From: UBA935 sp031555615
GTDB lineage: Bacteria; Bacillota; Clostridia; Lachnospirales; Lachnospiraceae
Assembly: GCA_031555615.1 (NCBI GenBank)
Contig: JAVBUF010000001.1
Coordinates: 1-60,824 of the forward strand
Direction: 5' to 3'
Length of the DNA: 60,824 bases
A program made the translations under genes and the position numbers. Positions within the stretch are counted from its first letter, which is position 1. Each line of letters starts with the position of its first letter. Positions 7,555 to 17,900 of this stretch are shown here, in pieces. The notes beneath the pieces were generated by a model. That model ran no database searches and was not told the DNA's origin. It was given only the letters and a program-made list of their open reading frames with translations.

Positions 7555-8880
7555 TTGTTTCTTGAAAAACTAAAAGAAAATGCCAGGCACTATCCAGACA
7601 ATCCGGCTATTGTCTGGCAGGATAAAATTGTAACCTATCAGGAGCTGGAGCAGCGTTTAGAGGAAATCTCTTCTGAATTAAAAAAGCAGGAAATCGGGCC
7701 CGGACATATGGTTCCGGTTACCGGCGAATGCAGCGATGAGTGGCTTATCTATGCGCTGGGCATTATGAAAGCCGGCGCCGCCTACGTTCCCATCAGTTCC
7801 GACACCCCGCCGGGACGACTGGAATATATCCGGCAGGATATCAAAGGCACTCTGCAGATGGCCGGCGCCGCTGCCATCTATTATACTTCCGGCAGTACCG
7901 GCACCCCAAAGGGAGTCGTCCTTTCCCACCGGGGAATCCAGGCACTTTGTGAAATGCACCTGACTCTTTGCGGTCTTTTTCCCGGAATCAGGGCCGGGGT
8001 GCAGGCAAATGTGGGCTTTGACTCCTTTTTGCTTTCCACGCTTCCCATTCTTTATGTGGGCGGGACCCTTTATCTGATGAATCGGCAGGAGCGGGAATCG
8101 CTGGTGGGAATACATCGTTTTCTGTTAAAAAATAAAATAGAAACCGTTTTTTTCACCACTCAGCTGGCCGTGGAATATATGAGAAGTTTTGATAATATAT
8201 ATCTCCGGACCCTGCTCACCGGGGGCGAGGCACTTCATAATTATACTCCCCGCAGCTATCAAGTATATAATCTTTACGGACCTACGGAATGTACCGTCTA
8301 TGTCAGTGCGCACCGGCTGCTGCCGGAAGAGGAAGGAAATATTCCCATTGGAGCACCGGCCGGGCAAAACCGTATTTATCTTCTGGATGGAGAGCTGTGC
8401 GTATCCGGACCGCAACTGGCTTTGGGCTATCTGAACCGACCGTCGGAAACGGCTGAAAAATTTACTGAAAATCCGTATTATGACCCTTCGTCAGATGACC
8501 CCTGTTATTCCCTGCTCTACCGGACCGGTGATTTGGCGGGGTGGAACGAAAGGGGCGAACTGCTCTATCGGGGCCGTCGGGATAACCAGATCAAAATCAG
8601 CGGCTACCGCATCGAACCGGAAGAAGTAGAAGCCGCTTTGGTAAAGCATCCGGGTTTGCTGACCGGTTGTATTACCGTAAAACATACTCCAAAGGGCGAA
8701 AGCTTTTTGGCAGCTTACTGTGTTCCCGGAACGAAAGAACTTACCGCTCAGGAACTGAAAAGCTTTTTGGCTGAAACATTACCTCCATACATGATCCCCA
8801 GAACTTTTATCATGCTCAGCAGCATGCCGTTAGACAAAAGAACCGGCAAAGTAGATTTAACTGCTTTGCCGGAGGCATAA
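7555..8880 (+). CDS. Stand-alone NRPS adenylation domain (proposed to act in trans)
   Basis: It activates a carboxylic acid with ATP for loading on a carrier protein. The 441 residues are one A domain with no carrier or condensation domain: YYTSGSTGTPKG (A3, about 110), YGPTE (A5, 241), RTGDL (A7, 323), GRRDNQIKISGYRIE (A8) and the A10 lysine in RTGKVDL (433). The span between A2 and A3 is shorter than usual. I start at TTG 7555, since AGAGGTGG ends 5 bases before it; an in-frame GTG at 7546 lies inside that site. The specificity residues read by eye are D-S-L-F-L-G-L-V-Y-K, 7 of 10 identical to the isoleucine code DGFFLGVVYK, so an aliphatic residue is my guess. The likely partner is the A-less C-T module of NRPS1. 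It ends one base from the convergent kinase gene. Confidence 0.85.
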   Translation: MFLEKLKENARHYPDNPAIVWQDKIVTYQELEQRLEEISSELKKQEIGPGHMVPVTGECSDEWLIYALGIMKAGAAYVPISSDTPPGRLEYIRQDIKGTLQMAGAAAIYYTSGSTGTPKGVVLSHRGIQALCEMHLTLCGLFPGIRAGVQANVGFDSFLLSTLPILYVGGTLYLMNRQERESLVGIHRFLLKNKIETVFFTTQLAVEYMRSFDNIYLRTLLTGGEALHNYTPRSYQVYNLYGPTECTVYVSAHRLLPEEEGNIPIGAPAGQNRIYLLDGELCVSGPQLALGYLNRPSETAEKFTENPYYDPSSDDPCYSLLYRTGDLAGWNERGELLYRGRRDNQIKISGYRIEPEEVEAALVKHPGLLTGCITVKHTPKGESFLAAYCVPGTKELTAQELKSFLAETLPPYMIPRTFIMLSSMPLDKRTGKVDLTALPEA

Positions 8881-8881
8881 A

Positions 8882-10177
8882 CTAAATTCGCATTATCACA
8901 TAGGCGCTGAACACTTCCCCATCCCATTGGGGAATATATTCTCCATTGTATTTCCTGATAATGGCTTTTATACTGTTAATCCCGATTCCGCCATCCTGCT
9001 TCTGGCTCACCAGACCCTCACTGTTTTGCATGATCTTGCCATCGAAACTGTTTTTTACACTGATGCCAAACTGCTCACCGTGGGGTTTGATGATCAGATG
9101 AATAAAGGCTTCCCGGGGTTTTGGTGTTCTCAGGCAAGCGGTAAAAGCATTTTCCAGTAAATTGCCTAAAATAATGCATAGCTCATATTCGTCAACGGCA
9201 AGGCGGGGTTCCATACTGATTTTACACCCGAAATTAATTTCGGCTTCCTTGCAGCGTTCAGAAAAACTGTCCAAAAAAGCATTCATAACCCGGCTTTCAC
9301 AGTAATCGGGAATGGGAATTTCTTCGTTATGAGCCTTCAGGGTCATTAAATAGCTTTTGGCATTTTCTTCATCCCCGGCTTCCAGCAGCCGTTGAATGGT
9401 GCTGAGATGATGTTTGCTGTCATGCCGGAGAACCCGCAGATTTTCTGACAACGCCGCCAGCTTCTCATAATAATCATGACCGGAAGAGATCACACTCTGG
9501 GCAAGCTTTAAATCGCTTTCCGTCTGAATCCTGGCCTGCGCCACAACAATGGAAGAGGTCAGCATGATCAAACCGATAATAATAAAGAAGGGGAGCAGAA
9601 GAACTTCTGCTTCATACCGAATGAAAAGCGGAATCACTGTCTGCATATCAAAAAAAAGGTTTTTCATAACCAAAAAGGAAGCAAAGGGAAGAATGGTAAA
9701 CAGCCACCAGACAGGAGTATTTATGTATTGGAGAAGGCTGCCGCAAAGTTTTTTGCCGAACTTCCATATAAAAATGCTGTATCCGATATAAAACAGAACG
9801 CTGATTAAAGCCCAAAGAACCTTATAAGCGTCGCTCTCATAGGGAAAAATCAACTGGGCCAGCAAACTGCCCAGCCATGTTAAGAAAAACGAGATACTTA
9901 GCCCTGTATAATAGGCAAACATTTTACCCAAAAAGGTCCCCTCGGCCCAGATCATCACCGGAACCAGATGAATAAAGGTATACGGTGCAAGCAATGTAAA
10001 ATAGGGCAAGGACAAATTATCAATAAAAATTCGGATTGGATTGGCCAGGACTGCTATCAGCAGATAAATCAACACCATATATTTCATTTTAAGACGAAAT
10101 ACAAAGCAGGTGCAAAGCACATAAATATTCATGATCAGAGATACACCCATCAGAACTATCGAAGCTGCATTAACCAT
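8882..10177 (-). CDS. GHKL-type sensor histidine kinase (AgrC-like)
   Basis: The sensor of the cluster's two-component system. The N-terminal half (about residues 1-215) has around six hydrophobic membrane segments and no large external domain, as in AgrC-type quorum sensors. The cytoplasmic part has the phospho-acceptor motif LRHDSKHHL (His near 251), the N box NLLENAF (near 341) and a C-terminal ATPase fold of the HATPase_c_5 (GHKL) type with GGIGINSIK. I start at ATG 10177, because GGGAGG at the end of the regulator gene lies 9-10 bases upstream; the frame is open 11 codons earlier. It is translationally coupled to the regulator, 5 bp away. No agrB or agrD gene is visible nearby, so the ligand is unknown. 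Confidence 0.88.
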   Translation of the reverse strand: MVNAASIVLMGVSLIMNIYVLCTCFVFRLKMKYMVLIYLLIAVLANPIRIFIDNLSLPYFTLLAPYTFIHLVPVMIWAEGTFLGKMFAYYTGLSISFFLTWLGSLLAQLIFPYESDAYKVLWALISVLFYIGYSIFIWKFGKKLCGSLLQYINTPVWWLFTILPFASFLVMKNLFFDMQTVIPLFIRYEAEVLLLPFFIIIGLIMLTSSIVVAQARIQTESDLKLAQSVISSGHDYYEKLAALSENLRVLRHDSKHHLSTIQRLLEAGDEENAKSYLMTLKAHNEEIPIPDYCESRVMNAFLDSFSERCKEAEINFGCKISMEPRLAVDEYELCIILGNLLENAFTACLRTPKPREAFIHLIIKPHGEQFGISVKNSFDGKIMQNSEGLVSQKQDGGIGINSIKAIIRKYNGEYIPQWDGEVFSAYVIMRI

Positions 10178-10182
10178 CAACC

Positions 10183-10893
10183 CTACCTCCCAAATATCCA
10201 ATCCAGACATTTTTTCTGGAAATCTTCATACCCCTTCGGAACCGAAATCCGTCTGCCGTCACGCATGATCACACTTCTGTTTTCACAGGCACTGATGTAA
10301 TCCATATTGATGATAAAACTCCGGTTATTTTGGACCATTCTGGGGTCCTTCAATAAAACCTCCGAATATTCCCGTAACGTAGCATAGGTGGATAAAACCT
10401 CTCCATCCTTTAAATGAAAATATAAACTGTGATCAATCACTTCCACGTAAATCAATTCAGAGAACAATACAAACCTTACTCCCGACCGGCGCATCACTTT
10501 AAATCCGGCACCATCAACAATATCCTGATTTTCTTCAATTTTCCTGAACAGTTCCCTGATATCCGCTTCATTTACCGGTTTCAGCAAATAAGCATATGCT
10601 TTGACTTTATAGGACTGTGCTGCATAATCATTGGCATTGGTCAAAAACACCAGCAATCCTTTAAATCCTAACGTCCGCATTTCGACCGCCAGCTGGATGC
10701 CATTCAACCCTGGCATGACAATGTCCAGAATGGCAATATCCACACCATTGCCCTGGGTGATAAATGCCACGGCTTCCAGCGGATTGACAAATTCCGTAAC
10801 ATGGCATTCTTCCTTTGAAAAGCAGGCAGCAACATGTTTTTTTATCTCATTGAGCTCTTCTGTATTATCATCGCATATCATAATCCGAATCAT
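10183..10893 (-). CDS. LytTR-family response regulator
   Basis: A 236-residue regulator. The receiver domain (1-120) has acidic CDD at 8-10, the phospho-acceptor D57 in AILDIVMPG, and the conserved Lys in YLLKPV. The C-terminal LytTR DNA-binding domain (about 128-235) contains VLFSELIYVEVIDH, NNRSFIINMDYI and RRISVPKGY. Members of this family (AgrA, ComE, BlpR) bind paired direct repeats near promoters and often control peptide production. Its position between the two halves of the NRPS cluster suggests it controls them; that is inference. AGGGG precedes the ATG. Confidence 0.92.
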   Translation of the reverse strand: MIRIMICDDNTEELNEIKKHVAACFSKEECHVTEFVNPLEAVAFITQGNGVDIAILDIVMPGLNGIQLAVEMRTLGFKGLLVFLTNANDYAAQSYKVKAYAYLLKPVNEADIRELFRKIEENQDIVDGAGFKVMRRSGVRFVLFSELIYVEVIDHSLYFHLKDGEVLSTYATLREYSEVLLKDPRMVQNNRSFIINMDYISACENRSVIMRDGRRISVPKGYEDFQKKCLDWIFGR

Positions 10894-10936
10894 ATTTTAC
10901 CCCTGATCAAATGACGAAACTGAACACTACATTTAT

Positions 10937-10965
10937 ATAGTATGTTTTCAGCGGACAAATAGCAA
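10937..10965 (-). promoter_or_regulatory. Candidate promoter of the two-component operon
   Basis: Read leftwards: TTGCTA (10960-10965), 17 bp, TACTAT (10937-10942). The rest of 10894-11082 is AT-rich and contains an 8-bp palindrome CCACGTGG at 11004-11011 between the two divergent operons, a possible operator. I found no convincing -35/-10 pair for the rightward NRPS operon and no small peptide gene. Confidence 0.45.
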
Positions 10966-11082
10966 GGTCCTCTCATTTTTTTCTACGTTCTTTTCCCCAA
11001 ATTCCACGTGGCAAAAAGTTTCCATGCTTATTTTTATGTTAATATTTCAAACAAAAACTATTATTTTTAAGGATATTTTCAG

Positions 11083-11706
11083 ATGAATCGGTTATATCTC
11101 TTCGATGCCATATCAGAAATAAGTGAACAGGACTTGGAGCGCAGTTTTCCCTGTCTTTCAGCAGAAAGACTGGAGAAGGTTCTGGATTATTATTTTCCCC
11201 TGGATCGGAAACTGGCGGCCACGGGTTACTTATTGTTACGTTTCGGACTGAAAGAACTTTATGGCATTGATGAACCGGTGATTTTTACTTATCAGGAGAT
11301 GGGAAAACCCTTTTTACGCGACTATCCCCATATCTGCTTTAATCTGAGCCATTGTGCTGCTGCTGTTGCCTGCATTTTTTCCGATACGCCGGTGGGGGTT
11401 GATGTGGAAAAAATTATATCCGTACCGGATCATCTGGCCGGCTTCGTCCTTACAGAAGCGGAATTGGCCGACTGGCAGGCATCTGCTGAACCTGATTTTT
11501 TGTTTTTTAACTTTTGGACTGCTAAAGAAAGTTTTTTAAAGAAAAGCGGCCGGGGAATTGAAGGCCCTTTAAATCAATTGTCTGCCGAAAGCATTCCCCA
11601 AAAAATAATGTTTCAATCTCCTAAAGGATATTGCGGCTGCGCAGCCGGAATATGCGGCGGTCTTGAAACTGTCTTAATTGAAAGCTTCACCAAATTATTA
11701 CCGTAG
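11083..11706 (+). CDS. Sfp-type 4'-phosphopantetheinyl transferase
   Basis: It transfers phosphopantetheine from CoA to the Ser of NRPS carrier domains, making them active. The 207 residues have the Sfp-family motifs: a substrate-binding region with FNLSHC, the Mg-binding VGVDVEK (about 106-112) and FWTAKESFLKKSGRG (about 147-161). AAGGA lies 9 bases before the ATG. It is the first gene of the rightward NRPS operon and ends 11 bp before NRPS1, so the cluster brings its own activating enzyme for the four carrier domains present. Confidence 0.92.
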   Translation: MNRLYLFDAISEISEQDLERSFPCLSAERLEKVLDYYFPLDRKLAATGYLLLRFGLKELYGIDEPVIFTYQEMGKPFLRDYPHICFNLSHCAAAVACIFSDTPVGVDVEKIISVPDHLAGFVLTEAELADWQASAEPDFLFFNFWTAKESFLKKSGRGIEGPLNQLSAESIPQKIMFQSPKGYCGCAAGICGGLETVLIESFTKLLP

Positions 11707-11717
11707 GAGAAAAGCAT

Positions 11718-14700
11718 ATGCAAGTTACATTTTTGGAACAGTTTATGCAGTATAAAGAATCCCCTGAAACAGCCTTAATATGTGGAGATATTTCCCTTTC
11801 TTATGCGCAGTTATACCAACGCTGCCAGGCACTTGCCGCAAAACTTCGTTCCCGGGGAATCGGACTGACCTCAACCGAGCCGGAGTATTACGATATCTTT
11901 GAACCCCAGGCAGCAGAACATCCCCCCTGGGTTATTCTGATTTCCAAACGTTCCGCAGATGCCGTAATTGGTGCCATTGCCACTTTTATGGCCGGCGGTG
12001 CTTTCGTGCTGATTGGCGAAGATGCCCCGGAGGCTTACATAAATTATATTTTGGAAGATACGGCGGCAGCGATTGTCCTTCGTAACGCGGATTTTTTTGA
12101 TTTGGATGTTGAAAATTCCGCTTTCCAGCCCGATATCATGCCCACCGAAACACAGATTGCCTGTGCCGTTTTCACCTCCGGATCAACCGGACGTCCCAAA
12201 GGGGCGGTACTGGAACATCGAACCCTCAATCAGATGATTACATGGCAGACCGAATATATGAAACCGGCCGGCCATACTGCTGCAGCTGCCTATGCCCCTT
12301 TTAGTTTTATTGCTTCCCTGTGGGAACTTTTCTGGCCCCTTGCGGGTGGACACACTTTACACATCCTGACGGAAGATCTTCGGCATGACCTGTCGGCACT
12401 GGCACAATATATCGAAGACAATCAGATATCCTTTTTATTTTTGCCGCCAAATGTGGCGGAGGTTTTTACCCGGACCTATCAGGGCAATGCTTTGAAATTT
12501 TTAAGGGTAGCAGGGGGGCGTTTACATTCCTGCGGTGATCCCCGGGGACGGTATAAAATCCTTTATAGTCTGGGTATGTCTGAAAATGGCGGCTGTGTAA
12601 CTTTTTATCCCATTGACCGGGAAATTGTCAAGGATATTCCCATCGGCCGGGCATGGCACCGGACCCGCATTTATCTGGAGGGAGACCAAGGGGAAATGGC
12701 TGTATCGGGTCCTTCCCTGTTCCGGGGATATCTGGCCCGCAAAGAAGAAACTATGGCCAGACTGGTTACAAACCCCTACTCTGTTGAGCCAGGGTATGAA
12801 AAAATGTATTTATCCGGAGATCTTGCCTGGGAAAATGAAAACGGTGAATTCATCCATATGGGCCGCAATGACTGGACGGTTAAAATTCGAGATATGAAAG
12901 TCAATCTCCAGCAGGTGGAAGCCGCCCTGGCCCGGAACGAAGAGATTGTGGAATGTTGTGTGACTGCGCAGTCCATTAACGGTGAAACCACTCTGATGGC
13001 CTGGATTGTCAGCCCTCAGCCAACAGACCCTCTTACCGATTTGGGTGCATCCCTGCAGGCCTTCCTGGGATTTTATTTACCCGAATATATGATTCCATCG
13101 ATTTTTATGGCTCTTGACCATCTGCCTCGCAACCTGAACGGTAAGGTTGACCGCAGCAAGCTTATCTATCAGGAGTCTGCGCCGGAAGGGATTCCGGAAT
13201 ACAACTGCCCTGCATATGCGGATCAATGGGAAGAAAAATTTGCTGTTCTTTTCCGGGATATCCTTCGCCTTCCCAAGGCGGTGAAAGGGGATGACAATTT
13301 CTTCCGGCTGGGAGGCAACTCCCTGAAACTGATGCAGCTGCAGGCCGAAACCGCCCGGAAGTTATCGTTGTCCATCCCTTATTCGGCTTTGTTTGCCAAT
13401 CCAACTCCCAGCATGCTGGCCGGTTTGGTTCGAAATCAGGAAAGCCCTGGAGAAAGTCCGATTCCCATATCCCAATGGCAGCAAATGTATCCCCTCTCCC
13501 CTTCCATGCGCCAAATGTGGCTGTTGTGGCGAACCGGACAGGATGAGGGCCGCTATACTGTTTCCATTAAATGTACTTTTTCGGGAGAACTCGACCGCCC
13601 CAAATTAACCGCAGCTTTTCAGCAGCTGCTGCAGCGAAACAGCATTTTAAGATCCTGTTTTATCCAACAGTCGGGAGAAATTTTTCAAGTAATAAAAGAG
13701 AAAATCGAGGTTCTTTTGGCCCCCAGCCCGCGTTTAAAATTTGATTTAACGGCTGCCCCTTTGTTTGATATTACGCTCCGGCCCCGGGAACTGATTTTCA
13801 CCACCCATCATATTATCGCCGACGCTGTGGGTCTGGGGATACTGATGGAAGATTTCTGGACCCTTTACAATGGATCTGTTCCGGCCACAAGTGCCCAGGT
13901 TCACGATATTACTCTGTGGCAAATAAATAATCCCGCTGTCAGCAATGACAGCTTCTGGCAGCACATGTTCCGTGACGGCGTTCCGGTTTTGACCCTTCCT
14001 GCTTTGGAAAAACCACCTGTCAGACGGGCTGCCTCTGCAGTACATACCGTATTTTTTAATGATCAGGAGCATAAACATTTGGCCGCCTATGCTGCCCGGC
14101 ATAATGTTACACTGTTTCAGTTATTTTTGGCCGCATACGGTTTTATGCTGGCCAAACTGGCAGATACGGAAAAGGTCGTGGTGGGAGTACCCTTCTTTGG
14201 CCGGAATCATCCGGATATGGTCCGGACCATTGGGATGTTCGTCAAAACCCTGCCCTTAATGCTGGATATTTCCGGCCGGGACTTTGAGTCATTTCTGAAT
14301 GATACCGGTGAACGCTTCACCGCCCTCTGGGAACATCAGGAAACGTCCCTGGAGTATTTGTCCGAATTGATAAAACCGCCACGACTTTCATCCGGAAAGC
14401 TTTTTTATGATGTGATGATCAATTATATTCCCCTGCCTCAGCCGCTGCCGGATGTTCCCGGACTTCATCCGCAAATCGTGCGGGGTACCTATCCCGGAGC
14501 ACTTTTTGATCTGGTTCTGGATCTGCGGGAAGAAGAAAATGGTATTTCCGCTGTGTTCACTTACGCTGACCAGTTATTTTCCGGGGCAATGATAGAGCAA
14601 TGGGGAACCGCTTTTAAAGAATTATTATTGTCTCATGAATGGATTATAGTGCCTTCCTGTGACATATCTCCGGTACAGGAAGAAACCCATGAAAATAAGC

Positions 14701-14951
14701 AAAACTGCGATCCTCTGGCGCTGAAGGAATTGATGGATGTTTGGAAAGAAACTTTGGAGAAAAACGAGGTTTCTCCCTCCGATGACTTCTTTTTGTCCGG
14801 CGGAACTTCTCTTGCGGCGATTCGTATGGAAGCAGCTTTATTTGAGCGGGGCTGGCTATTGAGTGCCACGGATATTTTCCGGCACCCCAAATTAACAGAT
14901 ATGGCGGGCTGCCTGTCTCCTGCTGATGATATTGATTGGGAGGACTACTAA
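11718..14951 (+). CDS. NRPS 1: A-T-C-T (initiation module plus A-less module)
   Basis: A 1077-residue synthetase. A domain, about 1-480: TSGSTGRPKG (153), YLSGDL, and the A10 Lys in NLNGKVDR (473). Its A5 core is unusual (LGMSE instead of YGPTE, near 285) and A8 reads GRNDWTVKIRDMKVN. At the position of the substrate-holding Asp235 I read Ile (FIASLW); the pocket is I-A-W-F-V-G-S-G-C-K. This suggests a starter without an alpha-amino group, such as an aryl, keto, hydroxy or fatty acid. T1: FFRLGGNS (Ser about 535). C domain, about 590-1000: HHIIADA in place of HHxxxDG, so the two His and the Asp are kept but the Gly is Ala. T2: FFLSGGTS (about 1030). T2 has no A domain in cis. The tail is acidic (DDIDWEDY). 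AGGAG precedes the ATG. Confidence 0.93.
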   Translation: MQVTFLEQFMQYKESPETALICGDISLSYAQLYQRCQALAAKLRSRGIGLTSTEPEYYDIFEPQAAEHPPWVILISKRSADAVIGAIATFMAGGAFVLIGEDAPEAYINYILEDTAAAIVLRNADFFDLDVENSAFQPDIMPTETQIACAVFTSGSTGRPKGAVLEHRTLNQMITWQTEYMKPAGHTAAAAYAPFSFIASLWELFWPLAGGHTLHILTEDLRHDLSALAQYIEDNQISFLFLPPNVAEVFTRTYQGNALKFLRVAGGRLHSCGDPRGRYKILYSLGMSENGGCVTFYPIDREIVKDIPIGRAWHRTRIYLEGDQGEMAVSGPSLFRGYLARKEETMARLVTNPYSVEPGYEKMYLSGDLAWENENGEFIHMGRNDWTVKIRDMKVNLQQVEAALARNEEIVECCVTAQSINGETTLMAWIVSPQPTDPLTDLGASLQAFLGFYLPEYMIPSIFMALDHLPRNLNGKVDRSKLIYQESAPEGIPEYNCPAYADQWEEKFAVLFRDILRLPKAVKGDDNFFRLGGNSLKLMQLQAETARKLSLSIPYSALFANPTPSMLAGLVRNQESPGESPIPISQWQQMYPLSPSMRQMWLLWRTGQDEGRYTVSIKCTFSGELDRPKLTAAFQQLLQRNSILRSCFIQQSGEIFQVIKEKIEVLLAPSPRLKFDLTAAPLFDITLRPRELIFTTHHIIADAVGLGILMEDFWTLYNGSVPATSAQVHDITLWQINNPAVSNDSFWQHMFRDGVPVLTLPALEKPPVRRAASAVHTVFFNDQEHKHLAAYAARHNVTLFQLFLAAYGFMLAKLADTEKVVVGVPFFGRNHPDMVRTIGMFVKTLPLMLDISGRDFESFLNDTGERFTALWEHQETSLEYLSELIKPPRLSSGKLFYDVMINYIPLPQPLPDVPGLHPQIVRGTYPGALFDLVLDLREEENGISAVFTYADQLFSGAMIEQWGTAFKELLLSHEWIIVPSCDISPVQEETHENKQNCDPLALKELMDVWKETLEKNEVSPSDDFFLSGGTSLAAIRMEAALFERGWLLSATDIFRHPKLTDMAGCLSPADDIDWEDY

Positions 14952-14952
14952 A

Positions 14953-17900
14953 TTGAAAAAATTTCGCTTAACCCCCATGCAGGAAGCCATGCTTTATGAT
15001 GGAATGGTATCGGCCTCCCGATATGTTTCCGCTATCCGTTATCAATTGCCGGAAAATATGGACAGCCAACAACTACAGATGCGGATTGATGAACTTACTG
15101 CCCGGCATGAAATGCTGCGAACCTCTTTTTACCGGGATGAAGAAGGGGTTCTCTGGCAAGTCGTGGCTGAGGAAATATCTATCATTCTTCAGGTTACCGA
15201 TTCCTTCTCACCGGAACAGATGGAAATCTCCCCTTTTGATTCTCACCTTTTCAGGCTGGTGCTGATGGGAAATGAATTGATCGTAGTGTTTCATCATGCT
15301 CTGTTAGATGGATGGAGCATAGGCATATTTATGGCGGAATTAACCGCTTCCGCTTTGCCTGCAAAAAAAGCTTCTCCTTTCGGTTACTACATAAAATGGC
15401 TGACCCTGCGTGACCAATTTGCCGATTTGCTTTGGTGGAAAACCTACCTTGATGATGAATGCTTTTTTTCGGAATTACCAAAACGCAATAACAGCACGGC
15501 CTATCTACGGAGAGAACTCTCCTTTTGCCTGCCGGATTCCGCTCTTCTCCGGGATTGTGCCGGGAGTTTGCAGCTCACCACCGGCCATTTTCTGCAGGCC
15601 GTCTGGTGTCTGCTGATGGCCCGGTTAAACGGCGGCAGTTCGGTTGTGGGCTGTGTGGTATCCGGCCGGTCCGCGCCGGTTCCGGGGCTTATCGGAATGA
15701 TGGGGATGTGTATCAATACCCTGCCCCTGGCTGCAAAACTTCCCGGTCCTCCCGAAAGCATCTCTTTTGCTGCCTGGGTGGTGGAATGGTGTCACCAGGC
15801 GGCAGAAGCCGAACGCCATGGCTTTTGTCGTCTCAGTGATTTAGTAAAAGGGCCTCTGCCCCATCTTTTGACCATTAATCCCGCTCCCTCGGGGGAAAGA
15901 TACCGGTTCATGGACAGTACCGCTGAGCTGGTTACTGATTTTGATACTACCATTACGTTAAATGAAGAGATTCTGGTGGAGTTTGCTTATAACGGCTGCA
16001 TCTATTCCCATGAAACAGCTGAAAAAATAAAAAGCTATTTTATAAATATCCTGAAAGCCATACTGGAGGGGCCTGAGATTCCTTTGGAAGCCATTCCGCT
16101 TCTGGCAGATCAGGAAATGAATGAGTTAACCGCCTTTTCCGAAGATACGGAAATACTGAAAAAGATTGAGCAGAAAACCATTATTAATTTCTGGCAGGAT
16201 AGTGTCCTGCTTTACGGAGAGCATCCGGCTCTGGTTTATCAGGATGAGGAATATACTTATACTCATTTGGAGGAGCTTTCCAACCGCCTGGCCGCCGGTC
16301 TGGGGGCCCTTGGTGTAACCGCTGAAACCTGTGTGGCCATCCGTTTAAACCGGTCCCAGCGTTATGTCATCAGCGAACTGGCGATACTGAAAACCGGTGG
16401 ATTTTTCCTTCCGCTGGATATGGAATGGCCAAAAGAACGTATGGAAGCCATTATTCGGGAAACCCAACCGCTTCTGGTTCTGGATGAAGCTCTTTATGAA
16501 CAGCTGCTGTCCGTGGAATCTGTTTTGATTTCTCCGGTTTTGCCAAAGCCTGCTGAGGCTGCTTATATGATTATGACTTCCGGGACCACCGGCATTCCCA
16601 AAGGTGTGGTGGTCACCCATCGAAACCTTGCCGGCTTTTGCCTGTGGGCAAAGGCACATTACGGATGGAAAGCCGGTGATTCCTGTGCAATGGTACTGGG
16701 GTTTGGTTTTGACGGCTCTCTTTGGGATATCTGGCTGCCCCTGATTTCCGGGGGGACCTTGCATATCTTAGACGATAAGATACGCTTGAATATGAGTGCC
16801 TTGGGCCATTATTGCCGCTCCCGGCAGATTACCCATATTGACCTGCCGGTAGCGATGGCCGAAAGCTTCCGAGAGATTTACCAGGGGGAAAATGCTCTTC
16901 CTGATTTGCGGGTTATGGTTGTGGGAGGCGAAGAAGTACGCAAGTTTGTCTCTGCACCCTACCCCTTATCCAATGAATACGGCCCAACGGAATGTACCAT
17001 CTGCTGCAGCCGGGGCTGGTTGGATGGGGAGGGTCCCATCTCCATGGGAACACCGCCCCCAAATATGCACGCTTACATCCTGGATGACTGGGGCCGGCTC
17101 TGTCCGGAAGGGGTCACAGGTGAAGCTTATTTTTCCGGTGTTCAGGTTTCCCGCGGCTATTATCGTTCTCCGGATCTGACCAGACAGCGTTTTATCGCCA
17201 ACCCGTATGGAGGGGAGAATCAAAACCATCGTATCCTTTACCGCACCGGCGATTTGATGAAATGGCAGCAAGCTGCTACGGGCCGTCAATTGTTTTTCAT
17301 GGGCCGGACCGACCGTCAGATCAAGATCAACGGATACCGGATAGAACTGGAGGAGTTGGAGCATGTCCTGCAAGCACACCCGGCCATCGCTGCCGTCACG
17401 GCGGCAATACGGGAAAATTCTCGTCGGGAAAAGATCCTTTGCGCTTATATGGTACCAAAAACAGAGATTACACCTGCCGAAATTTACACCTTCCTGAAAA
17501 AGAAGCTGCCGTCCTTCATGCGGCCGGTCCTCTTATCGGTGCCGGAAATCCCTCTCAATGCCAGCGGTAAGATTGACTTTGGCCGTCTTCCCTTGCCGGA
17601 AACGGAGGAAACCCGGCCCTTCATTCCGCCTGCCACCGAGGCGGAAAAAGTACTGCTGCCGGTGGTTGCCGAAGTTCTCAAGGTAACCGGCATCGGTATC
17701 ACCCATAATTATCTGGAACTGGGGGGCAATTCCATCAAGGCCATGCAAATCGCCTTCCGCCTGGAAAAAGCAGGCTATACTGTTACTGCCGGTGAAATCA
17801 TTACTTCGGAAAGTTTGATGGAATTGGCCCAAAAAATGATTCCGGCAATACCGCCGGCAAAGGAGGCTTGCGGCTCTGCCACCACTTTTCGGCCTTTGCC

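Noticed and set aside
10894..11082. Search for an AgrD-like peptide gene or LytTR direct repeats between the two-component operon and the PPTase gene
   Set aside because: No short frame with a ribosome site and no convincing pair of LytTR repeats was found by eye.
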